Shown here one piece after another: positions 8,601 to 16,009 of a stretch of DNA of 64,000 bases. Position 1 is the first letter of the stretch. The number at the start of each line of letters is the position of its first letter. The DNA is taken from contig NZ_CP042304.1 of assembly GCF_007859655.1 (NCBI RefSeq), positions 1,984,001 through 2,048,000 of the forward strand, given 5' to 3'. The notes under the pieces are model-generated. The model did not search any database and was not told where the DNA came from. It was given only the letters and a program-made list of their open reading frames with translations. The translations under genes and the position numbers were made by a program. The DNA comes from Devosia ginsengisoli (lineage in GTDB: Bacteria > Pseudomonadota > Alphaproteobacteria > Rhizobiales > Devosiaceae).

Positions 8601-11600
8601 GTCGAAGCCCGACATGCCCACCATTTTGCCGCGGCCGGCGCTGCCGACCATGATGTCGTCACCGCCCTCGCCGATGAACTCGTCGAACCCGCCGTCACCG
8701 AGGAACACGTCGTGCCCCTTGATGCCGTCATGGGCGAAGATTTCATCGAAATTATCGCCGGGGGCACCGTCGAACGTGCCGGTTTCGATCCAGTCGTTGC
8801 CCTCGTTGCCCAGGATACGCTCGGCATTGCGGTTGCCGAAGATGAAGTCATTGCCTTCGCCGGCAAACACTTCGGACCCAGCGTCGGTCCCCAGGAAGAC
8901 GAAGTCCTGTCCCGCGCCGCCCATCACCAGGTCGAGGCCCGGTCCGGCATGGACGACGTCATTGCCGTTACCGGCCTTGATATTGTCGTCGCCGCCGGCG
9001 TCGACGATAATGTCGTCGCCGTCCCCGCCATTCAGGATGTCGTTGCCGAAGCCGCCATCGAGCCTGTCATTGCCGGCATCGCCGAACAGCGTATCGTCGC
9101 CGATCCCCGCAGTCAGGATATTGTCCGCCGCGGTCCCGCCTAGAATGACGTGCTCGTCCCCATTGTAGCGCAGGTTATTGGGCCCGCTGCGCACCACCAG
9201 CTGCGTCAGGATGCCCGAGCCCACCGGATCGAGGCTATCGAGCAGGCCATCGCCGTCCGTATCGTTGAACTGCTTGGTCTGGTCGACTTCCAGGATCAGT
9301 CCGGGCGTCGAGAACACGTCCGAGGGCAGATGCGTCGCGTCGGTATTGCGCATGGCCATGGCGGCGAAGGAATTGTTCTCCATCTCGCCGAACAGGTGCA
9401 ACCCGTCGAGGCGCTGCAGGTAGTAGAAGCGGTCGCCGCTCTGCAGCTTCTCCATCTGGATTTCGAAGACGAAGTTGAAGGTCGAGCCCAGCATGCCGCC
9501 AAACGGCATGGTTTCCTCGGCCAGGCCACCGATCCACAGATCGACGCTCTCGAGCCCGCCCAGGCTGTTCGCGACCCCACCGGCATAAGGCCCGCTGGCA
9601 TTGAGGAATTCCAGCCGGTCGGCCGGAACGATCAGCCCGCCGACCGAAACGCCGGTGATGATGGTCAGGGCCGCGTCGCGCTTGCCGTCGATCGTCGTCT
9701 GCGAGGTGATCAGGTCATGGTCGCCATAGGCGGCGATGAAGTTGATGATCGAGGCTTCGTTCTTCAGGTGACTCGCGAAATCCACCCAGCTCTCATAGGG
9801 CTTGAGCAGGATATTCTGTTGCGTGGCCTCATAGAACTCGCGCCGCGCCTCGTTCAGCGACGGCACGCCCGTATCACGGCCGCGGGCCAGGTTGATCGTG
9901 GCGAGATCGAGCGGCAGGCCCAGCAGGTTGTTGCGGAGCGCGCTGGTCACGAATTCGTCGATCTGGTTGCCCGCCTGCCGCGTCATGCCGCGGATAATGG
10001 CGCCGGCCGCAATATCGGCATCGACAGTAGCGGCGCCGCCATTGTTCTGGAATTCCAGCGGATTGAGGAAGCCTTCGATCAGGCTGATCTGGTCAGGCCC
10101 CATCGCGGGGTCGAACCGGTCGATCGACTCGGTCAGCATCGAGTGGCCGAAGCGGTACACGACATGGGCGAACTCGGCCACGATCGACGGATCGATGGTG
10201 ACATCATAGCCGTCGGGCACCAGGAAGACATTGATCGCCGGCTGGATCTTGCGGGCGAATTCCTCGAAGACCAGGTGCTGATACTGCATCTCGGTGCCGA
10301 ACTTGGCCGCCTGGAACAGGCGCTCGCCGTCCCAGACCAACCCGGCCACGCTGGCCGGAACCGTCGCCACGTCATCGATGAGCCATTCGTTGAGGAATGC
10401 CACGGCTTCGGCCTGGCTGGCGCCATTGGCCAGCATCGCCTGCGCATCGGCAAGCGTGACCGCCTTGGTGTGCTCGACCAGCCGGTTGTGCTCGGAATGG
10501 AACACGTGGTGGACCGCGGTCAGCCCGATATTCTCGTTCACCCTGCCGTCGCCGGCCATGAAGTGGGCGTCGAGCAACTCATTGTCATAAAAGCCGTCGG
10601 TCGCCGAGCCGTCCCCATTGCCGAGCCCGATCTCGATATCGCCATCCTCCAGCCCGTCGGGCACGGCGCTATGGGCGATGTCGGCGAGGAAGGCATGGCC
10701 GGTCTGGATCGCCCCTACGATCGAAATGCCCAACCCGCCATTGGCGGCCGGATTACCCTCCACCAGCACCGGCGGATCGCTTGGCGTGGGGCCGGGGAAG
10801 ACCACCTGCGGGAAGCCGTTCGCGCCGGGAATGAAATTGCCGTATTCGTCGGTGGCCAGCAGCGGGACATTGCCCACATCCTGGTCGCGCAGCCAGATGC
10901 CCAGCAGGTCGCTGGCCTGTGCCTTGACATCGGCCCAGGTGGCCATGCCGCTATTGCTGCCCTCGATCAGGTTGCCGGTATTGACCGGATCGCCCGCGCC
11001 GTTGAACGCGTATTGCCGCAGGAAGACCTGGTGCGAGGCATGCGAGGCATAGGTCTGGTTCTGGTCGACAAAGGCGGTCGTGGTGTTGAGCGCCTCCCCG
11101 TTCTCGTCCAGCGTCGCCCGGGTCAGCACCATGAAATTGGTGTCGCTGCCCTCCACATAGAGCGGGTCATCCGGCATCAGCGGAATGAACACCGTGCCGG
11201 CGCCGCCCTTGGCGACCAGGTCGAGACCATGGTCGAAGAACTGGCCGAACAGGGTGAACCACGAGTTGAACGGCGCCGACAGGCCTTCGTCGGGCGCGAC
11301 ATTCGTGATCTGCACATTGTCGCCTTCCAGCACGATGCCGTTCGCCGTCAGCAGCGCGTCGAGCGGCCCGCGAACCGCACTCAGTGCGGCCGTGGCATCG
11401 TTGAACGCCGCCAGCGCGTCGGCTGCCGCCTGCTGGGCCACCGGATCGCTGGGATTGGCCGCCGCGGTGGTTGCCGCGTTGAAATAGGCGACCTTGGTCT
11501 GGCTGACGGCCAGGAATTCGGCCTCGATCAGTTCATAGGCAGCGGTAATGGTCCCCAGCACCGCCATCTCGTTGGCGGGGGCGACCAGTCCGCCGCGTTG

Positions 11601-12020
11601 CAACCCGGTCAGGATGGCCGATGGGTTGCCCAGCGTCTGGTCGACGATCAGGTTGCTGATCGTGCGGACATAGGGGTCGAACACATCGCCGGGGCCGGCC
11701 GTTCCGGGGCCGTCGTTATCCACACCCGGCTGGTAGCTGACCGGCATCGGCCCCATGCCGCCGGGGCCGTCGGGATCGACCATGATGGTCCGGTATTCCG
11801 GGGTCAGCAATGTGGGGAACGGATTGTCCGAGGCGCCGTCTTCGGACCGCCCCGGCAGCAGGTTGTTATAGGTGCCGTCGACCGTGCGCAGGCCCCAGGA
11901 CAGGTTGTAGGTGGGTATCAGCCCGCCAGGCCCGTAAAGCGGCTGGCCGCTGGCATGCGCCTCGGCGATCTTGATCTGCTTCAGGATGAATTCGAGGTCG
12001 CTCTTGATATAGGTAACCAT
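5655..12020 (-). CDS. Giant RTX protein with N-terminal animal-type haem peroxidase domain
   Basis: 2121 residues from the ATG at 12020, which has GAGGGG just upstream; a longer frame reaches 12125 without a better ribosome site. Residues about 230-880 match the animal haem peroxidase fold. The distal segment is LFGQFFDHGLDL with D263/H264, followed by SEHNRL at about 509-514 and the proximal YRFGHSM with H626. Then come RTX blocks (from about 955), an Ig-like segment, more RTX repeats, a nearly pure Asp/His linker (bases about 6575-6635) and a final RTX block. The C-terminus ends in a short hydrophobic tail (SNFVL), as in type I secretion signals. Probable calcium-dependent secreted peroxidase or halide-oxidising enzyme; substrate unknown. 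Confidence 0.9.
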   Translation of the reverse strand: MVTYIKSDLEFILKQIKIAEAHASGQPLYGPGGLIPTYNLSWGLRTVDGTYNNLLPGRSEDGASDNPFPTLLTPEYRTIMVDPDGPGGMGPMPVSYQPGVDNDGPGTAGPGDVFDPYVRTISNLIVDQTLGNPSAILTGLQRGGLVAPANEMAVLGTITAAYELIEAEFLAVSQTKVAYFNAATTAAANPSDPVAQQAAADALAAFNDATAALSAVRGPLDALLTANGIVLEGDNVQITNVAPDEGLSAPFNSWFTLFGQFFDHGLDLVAKGGAGTVFIPLMPDDPLYVEGSDTNFMVLTRATLDENGEALNTTTAFVDQNQTYASHASHQVFLRQYAFNGAGDPVNTGNLIEGSNSGMATWADVKAQASDLLGIWLRDQDVGNVPLLATDEYGNFIPGANGFPQVVFPGPTPSDPPVLVEGNPAANGGLGISIVGAIQTGHAFLADIAHSAVPDGLEDGDIEIGLGNGDGSATDGFYDNELLDAHFMAGDGRVNENIGLTAVHHVFHSEHNRLVEHTKAVTLADAQAMLANGASQAEAVAFLNEWLIDDVATVPASVAGLVWDGERLFQAAKFGTEMQYQHLVFEEFARKIQPAINVFLVPDGYDVTIDPSIVAEFAHVVYRFGHSMLTESIDRFDPAMGPDQISLIEGFLNPLEFQNNGGAATVDADIAAGAIIRGMTRQAGNQIDEFVTSALRNNLLGLPLDLATINLARGRDTGVPSLNEARREFYEATQQNILLKPYESWVDFASHLKNEASIINFIAAYGDHDLITSQTTIDGKRDAALTIITGVSVGGLIVPADRLEFLNASGPYAGGVANSLGGLESVDLWIGGLAEETMPFGGMLGSTFNFVFEIQMEKLQSGDRFYYLQRLDGLHLFGEMENNSFAAMAMRNTDATHLPSDVFSTPGLILEVDQTKQFNDTDGDGLLDSLDPVGSGILTQLVVRSGPNNLRYNGDEHVILGGTAADNILTAGIGDDTLFGDAGNDRLDGGFGNDILNGGDGDDIIVDAGGDDNIKAGNGNDVVHAGPGLDLVMGGAGQDFVFLGTDAGSEVFAGEGNDFIFGNRNAERILGNEGNDWIETGTFDGAPGDNFDEIFAHDGIKGHDVFLGDGGFDEFIGEGGDDIMVGSAGRGKMVGMSGFDWATYKDSAIGTAGVNADLSIPIVFDEAPIIPENAALDEYQSMEGLSGSAGNDILKGSNILAEERQPFHPVNNVTPLEGYQGSILDAEGIALIDGLQEVLGAGVTSFSAGDIILGGDGSDMISGQMGDDIIDGDKWLDVQIGVFAPGDTNHQGTPISLHKSMTELASAMFAGTINPGQLSIVRTIRTADGSDDIDTAVFADVLAAYTITNNDDGSITVAHTNVSDGLESDGVDTLWNIEALKFADVTLGGNVAATGAPVINDLTPTEGQQLSTDTSSIADANGLGAFSYQWQSSSDGTTWTNVVGATAATFTPANPGGQLFGAQAGLQLRVVVTFTDGAGNVETVTSGPTGPTGVNWVGNAAANILNGTAGDDIGAGNNGSDQLNGNAGADTLSGGGGTDTLDGGDGDDVLDGGGAADQMLGGAGNDTMNGDVGGDTIDGGLGDDTIDGGANRDFINGGAGNDTINHTSDAGGRDFVDGGADTDTYQLNGVAGAEVFRIYTRAAWDAVAGNNGAALNANTEIVITRNGTNLASVIAELDNIEEIGVNALDVTTPGGAGGGNDGGDQIIVIGDFTATSLDFNTITIEGTAGDDTIDISSLSSAHRIVFKSNGGNDTIVGTLRPQDVIEMSDGSGGDYTETTGDDGVTTRTMGANSVSYLAHDDEDDDDHDYDDDDDDDDAPAELGQIVGTPQHDVLVGTSAGDLVFGYAGTDFIVTGAGADVVRAGAGDDLVHGQAGRDVLLGEDGDDDLFGGANDDMMDGGAGDDRMFGQHGNDLLEGGAGSDLVFGGTGDDTIVASLNDGDDTYYGGEVSADDGSDMLDMGFLTVDATVDLGTGVGGRGSAVSSQSGADTLWGVENVTTGAGDDTITMSNAVNVVDGGQGEDVFVFGSAAAANGDTIRGFEPGDKIDLSGIDANGANAGNDTFTLESGQATTAPGQIVVTHETREDGEYTVISGDTAGNNVPEFRISIAGNHALTESNFVL

Positions 12021-12391
12021 TTTCAATCCCCTCTGACCCAGGCGCGGCCCTGCATGGGCGGGCGCACCGGCTTGTTTCGCCACGGCAGCACGCCATGACT
12101 CGATACTGGAGAGGATACTGCCCAACTGCGCGGCAGAACGTCAGGTCAGAACGTCGGGTCAATCAGCGGCATGAAGGTCTGATGGAAAACAAGACTTCCG
12201 GGCATTGCGACCCTGTACTTTAGGTCAGCATCGCGCCAACTGGCCCATATCTATTGCTGCATGCCTTCGCACGGCGTCGGCTATTCTCCGGGCTATTTCA
12301 CGCGCGCGGTCAATCTGGATAATCCATGCAAATTTTAGTATAACTACTTGGGTGCAGACCGGGAAACAATCACCGCTGCGGCGTGGGGTAA
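12021..12391. other. Divergent intergenic region between RTX operon and sensor kinase
   Basis: 371 bases without a gene. It holds the ribosome site of the RTX gene, a 13-bp tandem repeat at 12136-12161, a further AGGTCA at 12222-12227, and an AT-rich stretch at about 12325-12352 that could contain the kinase promoter. No confident -35/-10 pair could be assigned by eye. Confidence 0.6.
12136..12161. promoter_or_regulatory. 13-bp tandem direct repeat, candidate regulator site
   Basis: GAACGTCAGGTCA is followed directly by GAACGTCGGGTCA (12 of 13 bases identical). It lies about 116 bases upstream of the RTX peroxidase start and in the gap shared with the two-component genes. A related AGGTCA occurs at 12222. 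Position and spacing suit a response-regulator binding site. The regulator is inferred only from the neighbourhood. Confidence 0.4.
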
Positions 12392-13786
12392 GTGATGATC
12401 GACCTGGGCGATCGTCTGAAACGTCTGAAGGAAAAGTGGAACAGGTTCCCGCTCGCCCATAAATTCGCGATATCAGGGGCCGCCGTCACGCTCGCCGCCA
12501 TGCTGCTGTCGGGCATATTGACCACCACCGTCATGACCGAGCTCGTCCTGGCGCGCCGCGGCGATGTGGTTTTCGCGGCCGCCCAGCGCGTCCTGTCGCC
12601 CGCAGTCCAGGATTTGGGCCCCAGCGGGTCGATCACCCGCCAGGGCCTGGACCAGCTCGATGCGATCATGAGCGACGAGACCTTCGCCGCCGAATTTCCC
12701 TATCTCGACCTGTGGCTGTCGGACGGCACCATTCTCTATTCCAATGCACCCGGCCTGACGACGCACCGGCTCGACCTGCCACCCGAAGTTCGGCGTGCCT
12801 TCGAGGGCAAGGTCGCTGTCGGCTTTACCGACATCGCTTCGGCGGATTATCGCGAGCACCAGCTTTCGACCGACTATATCGAAATCTCCCTGCCCCTGCG
12901 CGACCTGGGCACCGGAGAGATCGTCGCCGTGGCCCAGTTGCGCGAGGTCACCACCTCGCTTGAAAGCGATCTGTGGTCGCTGACGATAGCCAGTTGGGTA
13001 ACGGCCATGGTCGTCACCTCGGTCATGGTCGTCATCCTGTTCAGCATCGTGCTCGAGGGCAGCCGCAAGATCGAGCGACAGGGCCGCATTCTCTCCAAGC
13101 GCCTGGCGCAGTCCCACGCCCGCGCCGCCCGGCACCGCGAGCTCAAGGCCGAGGCGCAACGGGCCTCGCAAAGCGTCACCGAGCTGACCGACAAGCATCT
13201 GCGCACCATCGGCACCGACCTGCATGACGGCCCCGCCCAGTCGATCAGCTTCGCCGTGCTGCGGCTGGACCAGATACGGCGCCTGTCGCGCACCAACGAA
13301 CGCAATGCCGTCGTGTCTGATATCGAGGATATCCTCCGGGATGCCCTGTTCGAAATCCGCTCCATAGCGGTCGCCGTGGTCCTGCCCGATATCGCGGACC
13401 TCAACCTGGAGCAGGTGATCGACCGGGCCATCCAGCAGCATGTGCTGCGCACCGAGAGCGTCATTGCCGTGGACAGCATGGTGGAACCGGTTCATGTTCC
13501 GCCTGAGGTCGCTGTCTGCGTGTTCCGCTTCATTCAGGAAGGCCTCAACAATGCGTTCCACCATGGCCTGCCCGAGGGGCAGGCTTTGTCTGCCATGCTG
13601 CAGCGCGGAGTGCTGAAATTGTCGATTACCAACAACTATGTCGAGAGCGAGAAAGCCGAGCGGTCCGACCATCTCGGCATCGGTCTCTATGGCCTGCGCG
13701 CCCGCGTCCAGAGCGTCGGCGGCAACTTCGCCTTCATCCAGAACAATGGCCACACCCGCCTCGAAATGTGGCTGCGCGATGTGTGA
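12392..13786 (+). CDS. NarX/DegS-type sensor histidine kinase
   Basis: 464 residues from a GTG at 12392, or an ATG one codon later. There are two membrane helices (about 24-46 and 195-218) flanking a periplasmic sensing region of about 145 residues. A HisKA_3 domain follows, with phospho-acceptor H278 in LHDGPAQ. A HATPase_c domain has its N-box in FIQEGLNNAFHHG and its G-box in GIGLYGLRARV. It is followed 24 bases later by its likely partner regulator and is divergent from the RTX secretion operon. The sensor region has no recognisable named domain; the signal is unknown. Confidence 0.92.
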   Translation: MMIDLGDRLKRLKEKWNRFPLAHKFAISGAAVTLAAMLLSGILTTTVMTELVLARRGDVVFAAAQRVLSPAVQDLGPSGSITRQGLDQLDAIMSDETFAAEFPYLDLWLSDGTILYSNAPGLTTHRLDLPPEVRRAFEGKVAVGFTDIASADYREHQLSTDYIEISLPLRDLGTGEIVAVAQLREVTTSLESDLWSLTIASWVTAMVVTSVMVVILFSIVLEGSRKIERQGRILSKRLAQSHARAARHRELKAEAQRASQSVTELTDKHLRTIGTDLHDGPAQSISFAVLRLDQIRRLSRTNERNAVVSDIEDILRDALFEIRSIAVAVVLPDIADLNLEQVIDRAIQQHVLRTESVIAVDSMVEPVHVPPEVAVCVFRFIQEGLNNAFHHGLPEGQALSAMLQRGVLKLSITNNYVESEKAERSDHLGIGLYGLRARVQSVGGNFAFIQNNGHTRLEMWLRDV

Positions 13787-13810
13787 CGGCGAGCCTCGAT
13801 TGTCGCCACC

Positions 13811-14455
13811 ATGATCAGGATCGTCGTCGTCGATGACCACCCCATGTTCCGCACCGGCCTGATCCAGGCCGTGGCGGCCGATGGTGATATCGCTGTCATC
13901 GGCGAAGGGGGCAGTGCTGCCGAGGCGGTGGACCTGGTCGGCACGCTGCAGCCCGACATATTGCTGCTCGATGCCCGCATGCAGGATAGCGGCCTGGACC
14001 GCGTCGGCGATGTCCTGCAGGCCCATCCGCCGGTGCGGATCATCATGGTGACCGCCTCCGAGGACGAAACCGACATCGCCCGGGCCCTTGAAGCCGGCGT
14101 GTCCGGCTATGTGCTCAAGGGCACGACCGGGCCGGACATGCGCAGCATCGTCAGGCTGGTGAATACCGGCGAAACCTTCATTCCCAAGGACCTGGTCGGC
14201 CGGTTGCTCAATATCCTGAAGGACAAATGGGGCAATGCCCGCCAGGAACGGCCCAACGCCCTGTCCGGCCAGGAAAGCCAGGTCCTGCAAGCCCTGGCAA
14301 CCGGCCTCAACAACCGCGAAATCGGCGCCCGCCTCGGCGTCACCGAACGCACCGTCAAATTCCACCTGTCAAACGTGTTCGCCAAACTGCAAGTCCGCAA
14401 CCGCGTCGAAGCCAGCATAATCGCCCGCCGCATGTGGCCCGAGCTTGAAAAGTAG
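13811..14455 (+). CDS. NarL/FixJ-family response regulator with LuxR HTH
   Basis: 214 residues. The receiver domain has an acidic pair (DDHPMF), phospho-acceptor D54 in DILLLDARMQ and a lysine in VLKGTTG. A LuxR-type helix-turn-helix lies at about 145-205 (LNNREIGARLGVTERTVKF). It is the partner of the kinase just upstream. It probably binds in the gap at 12021-12391 and may control the RTX operon. That target is inference from gene order. Confidence 0.93.
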   Translation: MIRIVVVDDHPMFRTGLIQAVAADGDIAVIGEGGSAAEAVDLVGTLQPDILLLDARMQDSGLDRVGDVLQAHPPVRIIMVTASEDETDIARALEAGVSGYVLKGTTGPDMRSIVRLVNTGETFIPKDLVGRLLNILKDKWGNARQERPNALSGQESQVLQALATGLNNREIGARLGVTERTVKFHLSNVFAKLQVRNRVEASIIARRMWPELEK

Positions 14456-14601
14456 GAAAATGGCGCGTGGTCGGAGCGTTGTGTTCCCCGAGTGTCCTCG
14501 AGCGGTTCGATGGACCTGCGCGTCGTCCGCAAACGGGCGCGTCACACTGCCTCGAAAGCCCGAACTCTCCGACTCATTGGCATTATCAGCATGTAGAAAA
14601 A

Positions 14602-14677
14602 TGGTGGGCCCACCAGGACTCGAACCTGGAACCAGACCGTTATGAGCGGTCGGCTCTAACCATTGAGCTATAGGCCC
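14602..14677 (-). tRNA. tRNA-Ile2 (anticodon CAU)
   Basis: The minus strand folds as a full cloverleaf. The acceptor arms are GGGCCTA and TGGGCCC, the D-stem is GCTC/GAGC, the anticodon stem is GACCG/CGGTC with loop CTCATAA, and the T-stem is CCAGG/CCTGG with loop TTCGAGT. CCA is encoded at 14602-14604 and a run of five T follows. The CAU anticodon could mean Met. However, the loop, the stem and the overall sequence resemble bacterial AUA-reading tRNA-Ile2, which needs lysidine (TilS), rather than elongator or initiator tRNA-Met. Confidence 0.9.
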
Positions 14678-14819
14678 CCGCCGCGTCTTAGCAGGGTCAC
14701 GCCTGCTGGCAAGAGGGAAGTCGCCACGCGACGGCATTCGTCACTGCTTCATTGCTCTTCACACGCCTTCACCGCTACGGCACCAACCCTGCCTCCAGCA
14801 CCACTCCCCCACCGGGTCA

Positions 14820-14837
14820 TTCCCGCGAAAGCGGGAA
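14820..14837. repeat. Short REP-like palindrome
   Basis: TTCCCGC, then GAAA, then GCGGGAA: a perfect 7-bp stem with a tetraloop, of the dispersed intergenic type common in alphaproteobacteria. It lies between the tRNA and the IclR-type gene. Confidence 0.5.
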
Positions 14838-14903
14838 CCTCCGTTTCCCACCCCACCCACGCACCCCGCCTCACTTTCCACCCTGTGCGACAACCGATCT
14901 TTG

Positions 14904-14916
14904 TGCGAATATCGCA
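14904..14916. promoter_or_regulatory. Candidate autoregulatory operator of the IclR-type gene
   Basis: TGCGA-ATA-TCGCA is a perfect inverted repeat 25 bases upstream of the IclR-type start. A further TGTGCGA copy lies 20 bases earlier (14884-14890). IclR-family regulators commonly bind palindromes over their own promoters. The link is inferred. Confidence 0.4.
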
Positions 14917-14940
14917 TCAAACCATCCCCGCGGAGCCCCC

Positions 14941-15696
14941 ATGCGCGAAGGCGACATCATCAATGGCCTGGTCAAGGGCCTCTCCGTCATCGAGTGTTTC
15001 GACGAGGAACATGCCAGCCAGTCGATCACCGATGTCGCCAACCGCACCGGGCTCGAGCGTGCCACCGCCCGCCGCTGCCTGCTCACCCTCGTTCATCTCG
15101 GCTATGCCAGCTATGACGGCAAGTTCTTCCGCCTCACCCCGCGCGTGCTCAATCTGGGCCATTCCTACCTCGCCGCCACGCCCCTGCCGCGGCTGATCCA
15201 GCCTTTCCTCGAAGAGCTGTCCGGCCAGATCAACGAAAGCTCCTCCGCCGCCGTGCTCGACAATACCGAGATCCTCTACATCGCCCGCGCCTCCTATCGC
15301 CGGGTCATGTCGATCAATCTCGGCGCCGGCGCACGCCTGCCGGCCTATTGCACCTCCATGGGCCGCATCCTGCTCGCCGCCCTCCCCCCCGCGACGGCGC
15401 GCGCCGTGCTCGATCGGTCCGAGCTCATCGCCTATACCGAGAAAACCAAGGCCGACCTGCCCTCGATCACCACCGAACTGGCGGTTATTGCCGCCCAGGG
15501 TTTTGCCGTCATCGACGAGGAACTCGAACTCGGCCTCTGCTCCATTGCCGTTCCCCTTTTCAATGCCAGCGGCCACGTCGTCGCCGCCCTCAATATCGGC
15601 GCCCAGTCGGCCCGCGCCTCCACCTCGCACATGATCGCCAATTTCCTGCCCTTGATGCGCAAGGTGCAGGCCGAAGTGCGCCCCCTGCTGCGCTGA
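14941..15696 (+). CDS. IclR-family transcriptional regulator (PcaR/PcaU/PobR-like)
   Basis: 251 residues. An N-terminal winged HTH (about 10-70, SITDVANRTGLERATARRCL) is followed by an IclR effector-binding domain (about 80-248) with the family signature ARLPAYCTSMGRILLAALP. The N-terminal sequence (INGLVKGLSVIECF) resembles the Pca/Pob branch that controls aromatic catabolism, but no aromatic-degradation genes are near. I chose the ATG at 14941, preceded by GGAG, over an open frame that runs back to 14752 without a credible ribosome site. Confidence 0.88.
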   Translation: MREGDIINGLVKGLSVIECFDEEHASQSITDVANRTGLERATARRCLLTLVHLGYASYDGKFFRLTPRVLNLGHSYLAATPLPRLIQPFLEELSGQINESSSAAVLDNTEILYIARASYRRVMSINLGAGARLPAYCTSMGRILLAALPPATARAVLDRSELIAYTEKTKADLPSITTELAVIAAQGFAVIDEELELGLCSIAVPLFNASGHVVAALNIGAQSARASTSHMIANFLPLMRKVQAEVRPLLR

Positions 15697-15800
15697 GCGT
15701 CGCAGCACCGGCCGATAGCAAGACTGTCACAATCTCCCGCTAGCCTTGGGCCTGCATGAGGGATGCAGACTCGGCCCCGCCTGTCGCAATCTGTCACAAT

Positions 15801-15826
15801 CGCATGTCATCCGACGATGACATGCG
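15801..15826. promoter_or_regulatory. Perfect palindrome upstream of pstS
   Basis: CGCATGTCAT at 15801-15810 is exactly inverted at 15817-15826, and the next inner base pair also matches, giving 11-bp arms and a 4-base centre. It contains ATGTCAT half-sites in opposite orientation. It could be an mRNA hairpin upstream of pstS or an additional PhoB or other regulator site. Confidence 0.45.
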
Positions 15827-15869
15827 CCGACTTGTTCCAGACATTGCCGTTATTTTTCAGTGCATTACG

Positions 15870-15900
15870 CTGTCACAAACGCGTCACGCAACCGCAATAA
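15870..15900 (+). promoter_or_regulatory. Pho box and putative promoter of pstS
   Basis: CTGTCAC-AAAC-GCGTCAC at 15870-15887 has two heptamers with the 11-bp spacing of PhoB sites. A -10-like CAATAA lies at 15895-15900. PhoB boxes replace the -35 element, and this geometry fits. A second pair (CTGTCGC at 15781 and CTGTCAC at 15791) has a spacing of 10 and is weaker. The adjoining pst-phoU-phoB genes make the assignment strong. Confidence 0.75.
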
Positions 15901-16009
15901 AACTGTCGCGCAGCGCCCATATGGTCCCCCTCGTCAAGGGCGGCGCCGGGGAATGAACTGCCGGATCGGCCAGCCAGGTTTTGAACTGAATTCCGAAAGG
16001 GAACTCCCC

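Larger units (their letters stand above)
15697..16009. other. pstS upstream region with Pho-type repeats
   Basis: 313 bases without a gene. It holds several TGTCAC-type heptamers (15722, 15791, 15870), an 11-bp-arm palindrome at 15801-15826 and the best Pho box at 15870-15887. The ribosome site AAAGGGAA lies just before the pstS start. Confidence 0.7.

Noticed and set aside
9150..12098. A 982-codon open frame on the plus strand
   Set aside because: It is antisense to the RTX peroxidase, Arg/His/Ala-rich and without any recognisable domain. Long opposite-strand frames are expected in high-GC genes.
12473..14365. A 630-codon minus-strand frame opposite the kinase and regulator
   Set aside because: Antisense shadow with biased composition, crossing two certain genes.
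14602..14677. Reading the tRNA as tRNA-Met because of the CAU anticodon
   Set aside because: Arms and loops resemble the AUA-reading Ile2 tRNA; initiator features (three G-C pairs in the anticodon stem, mismatched position 1-72) are absent.
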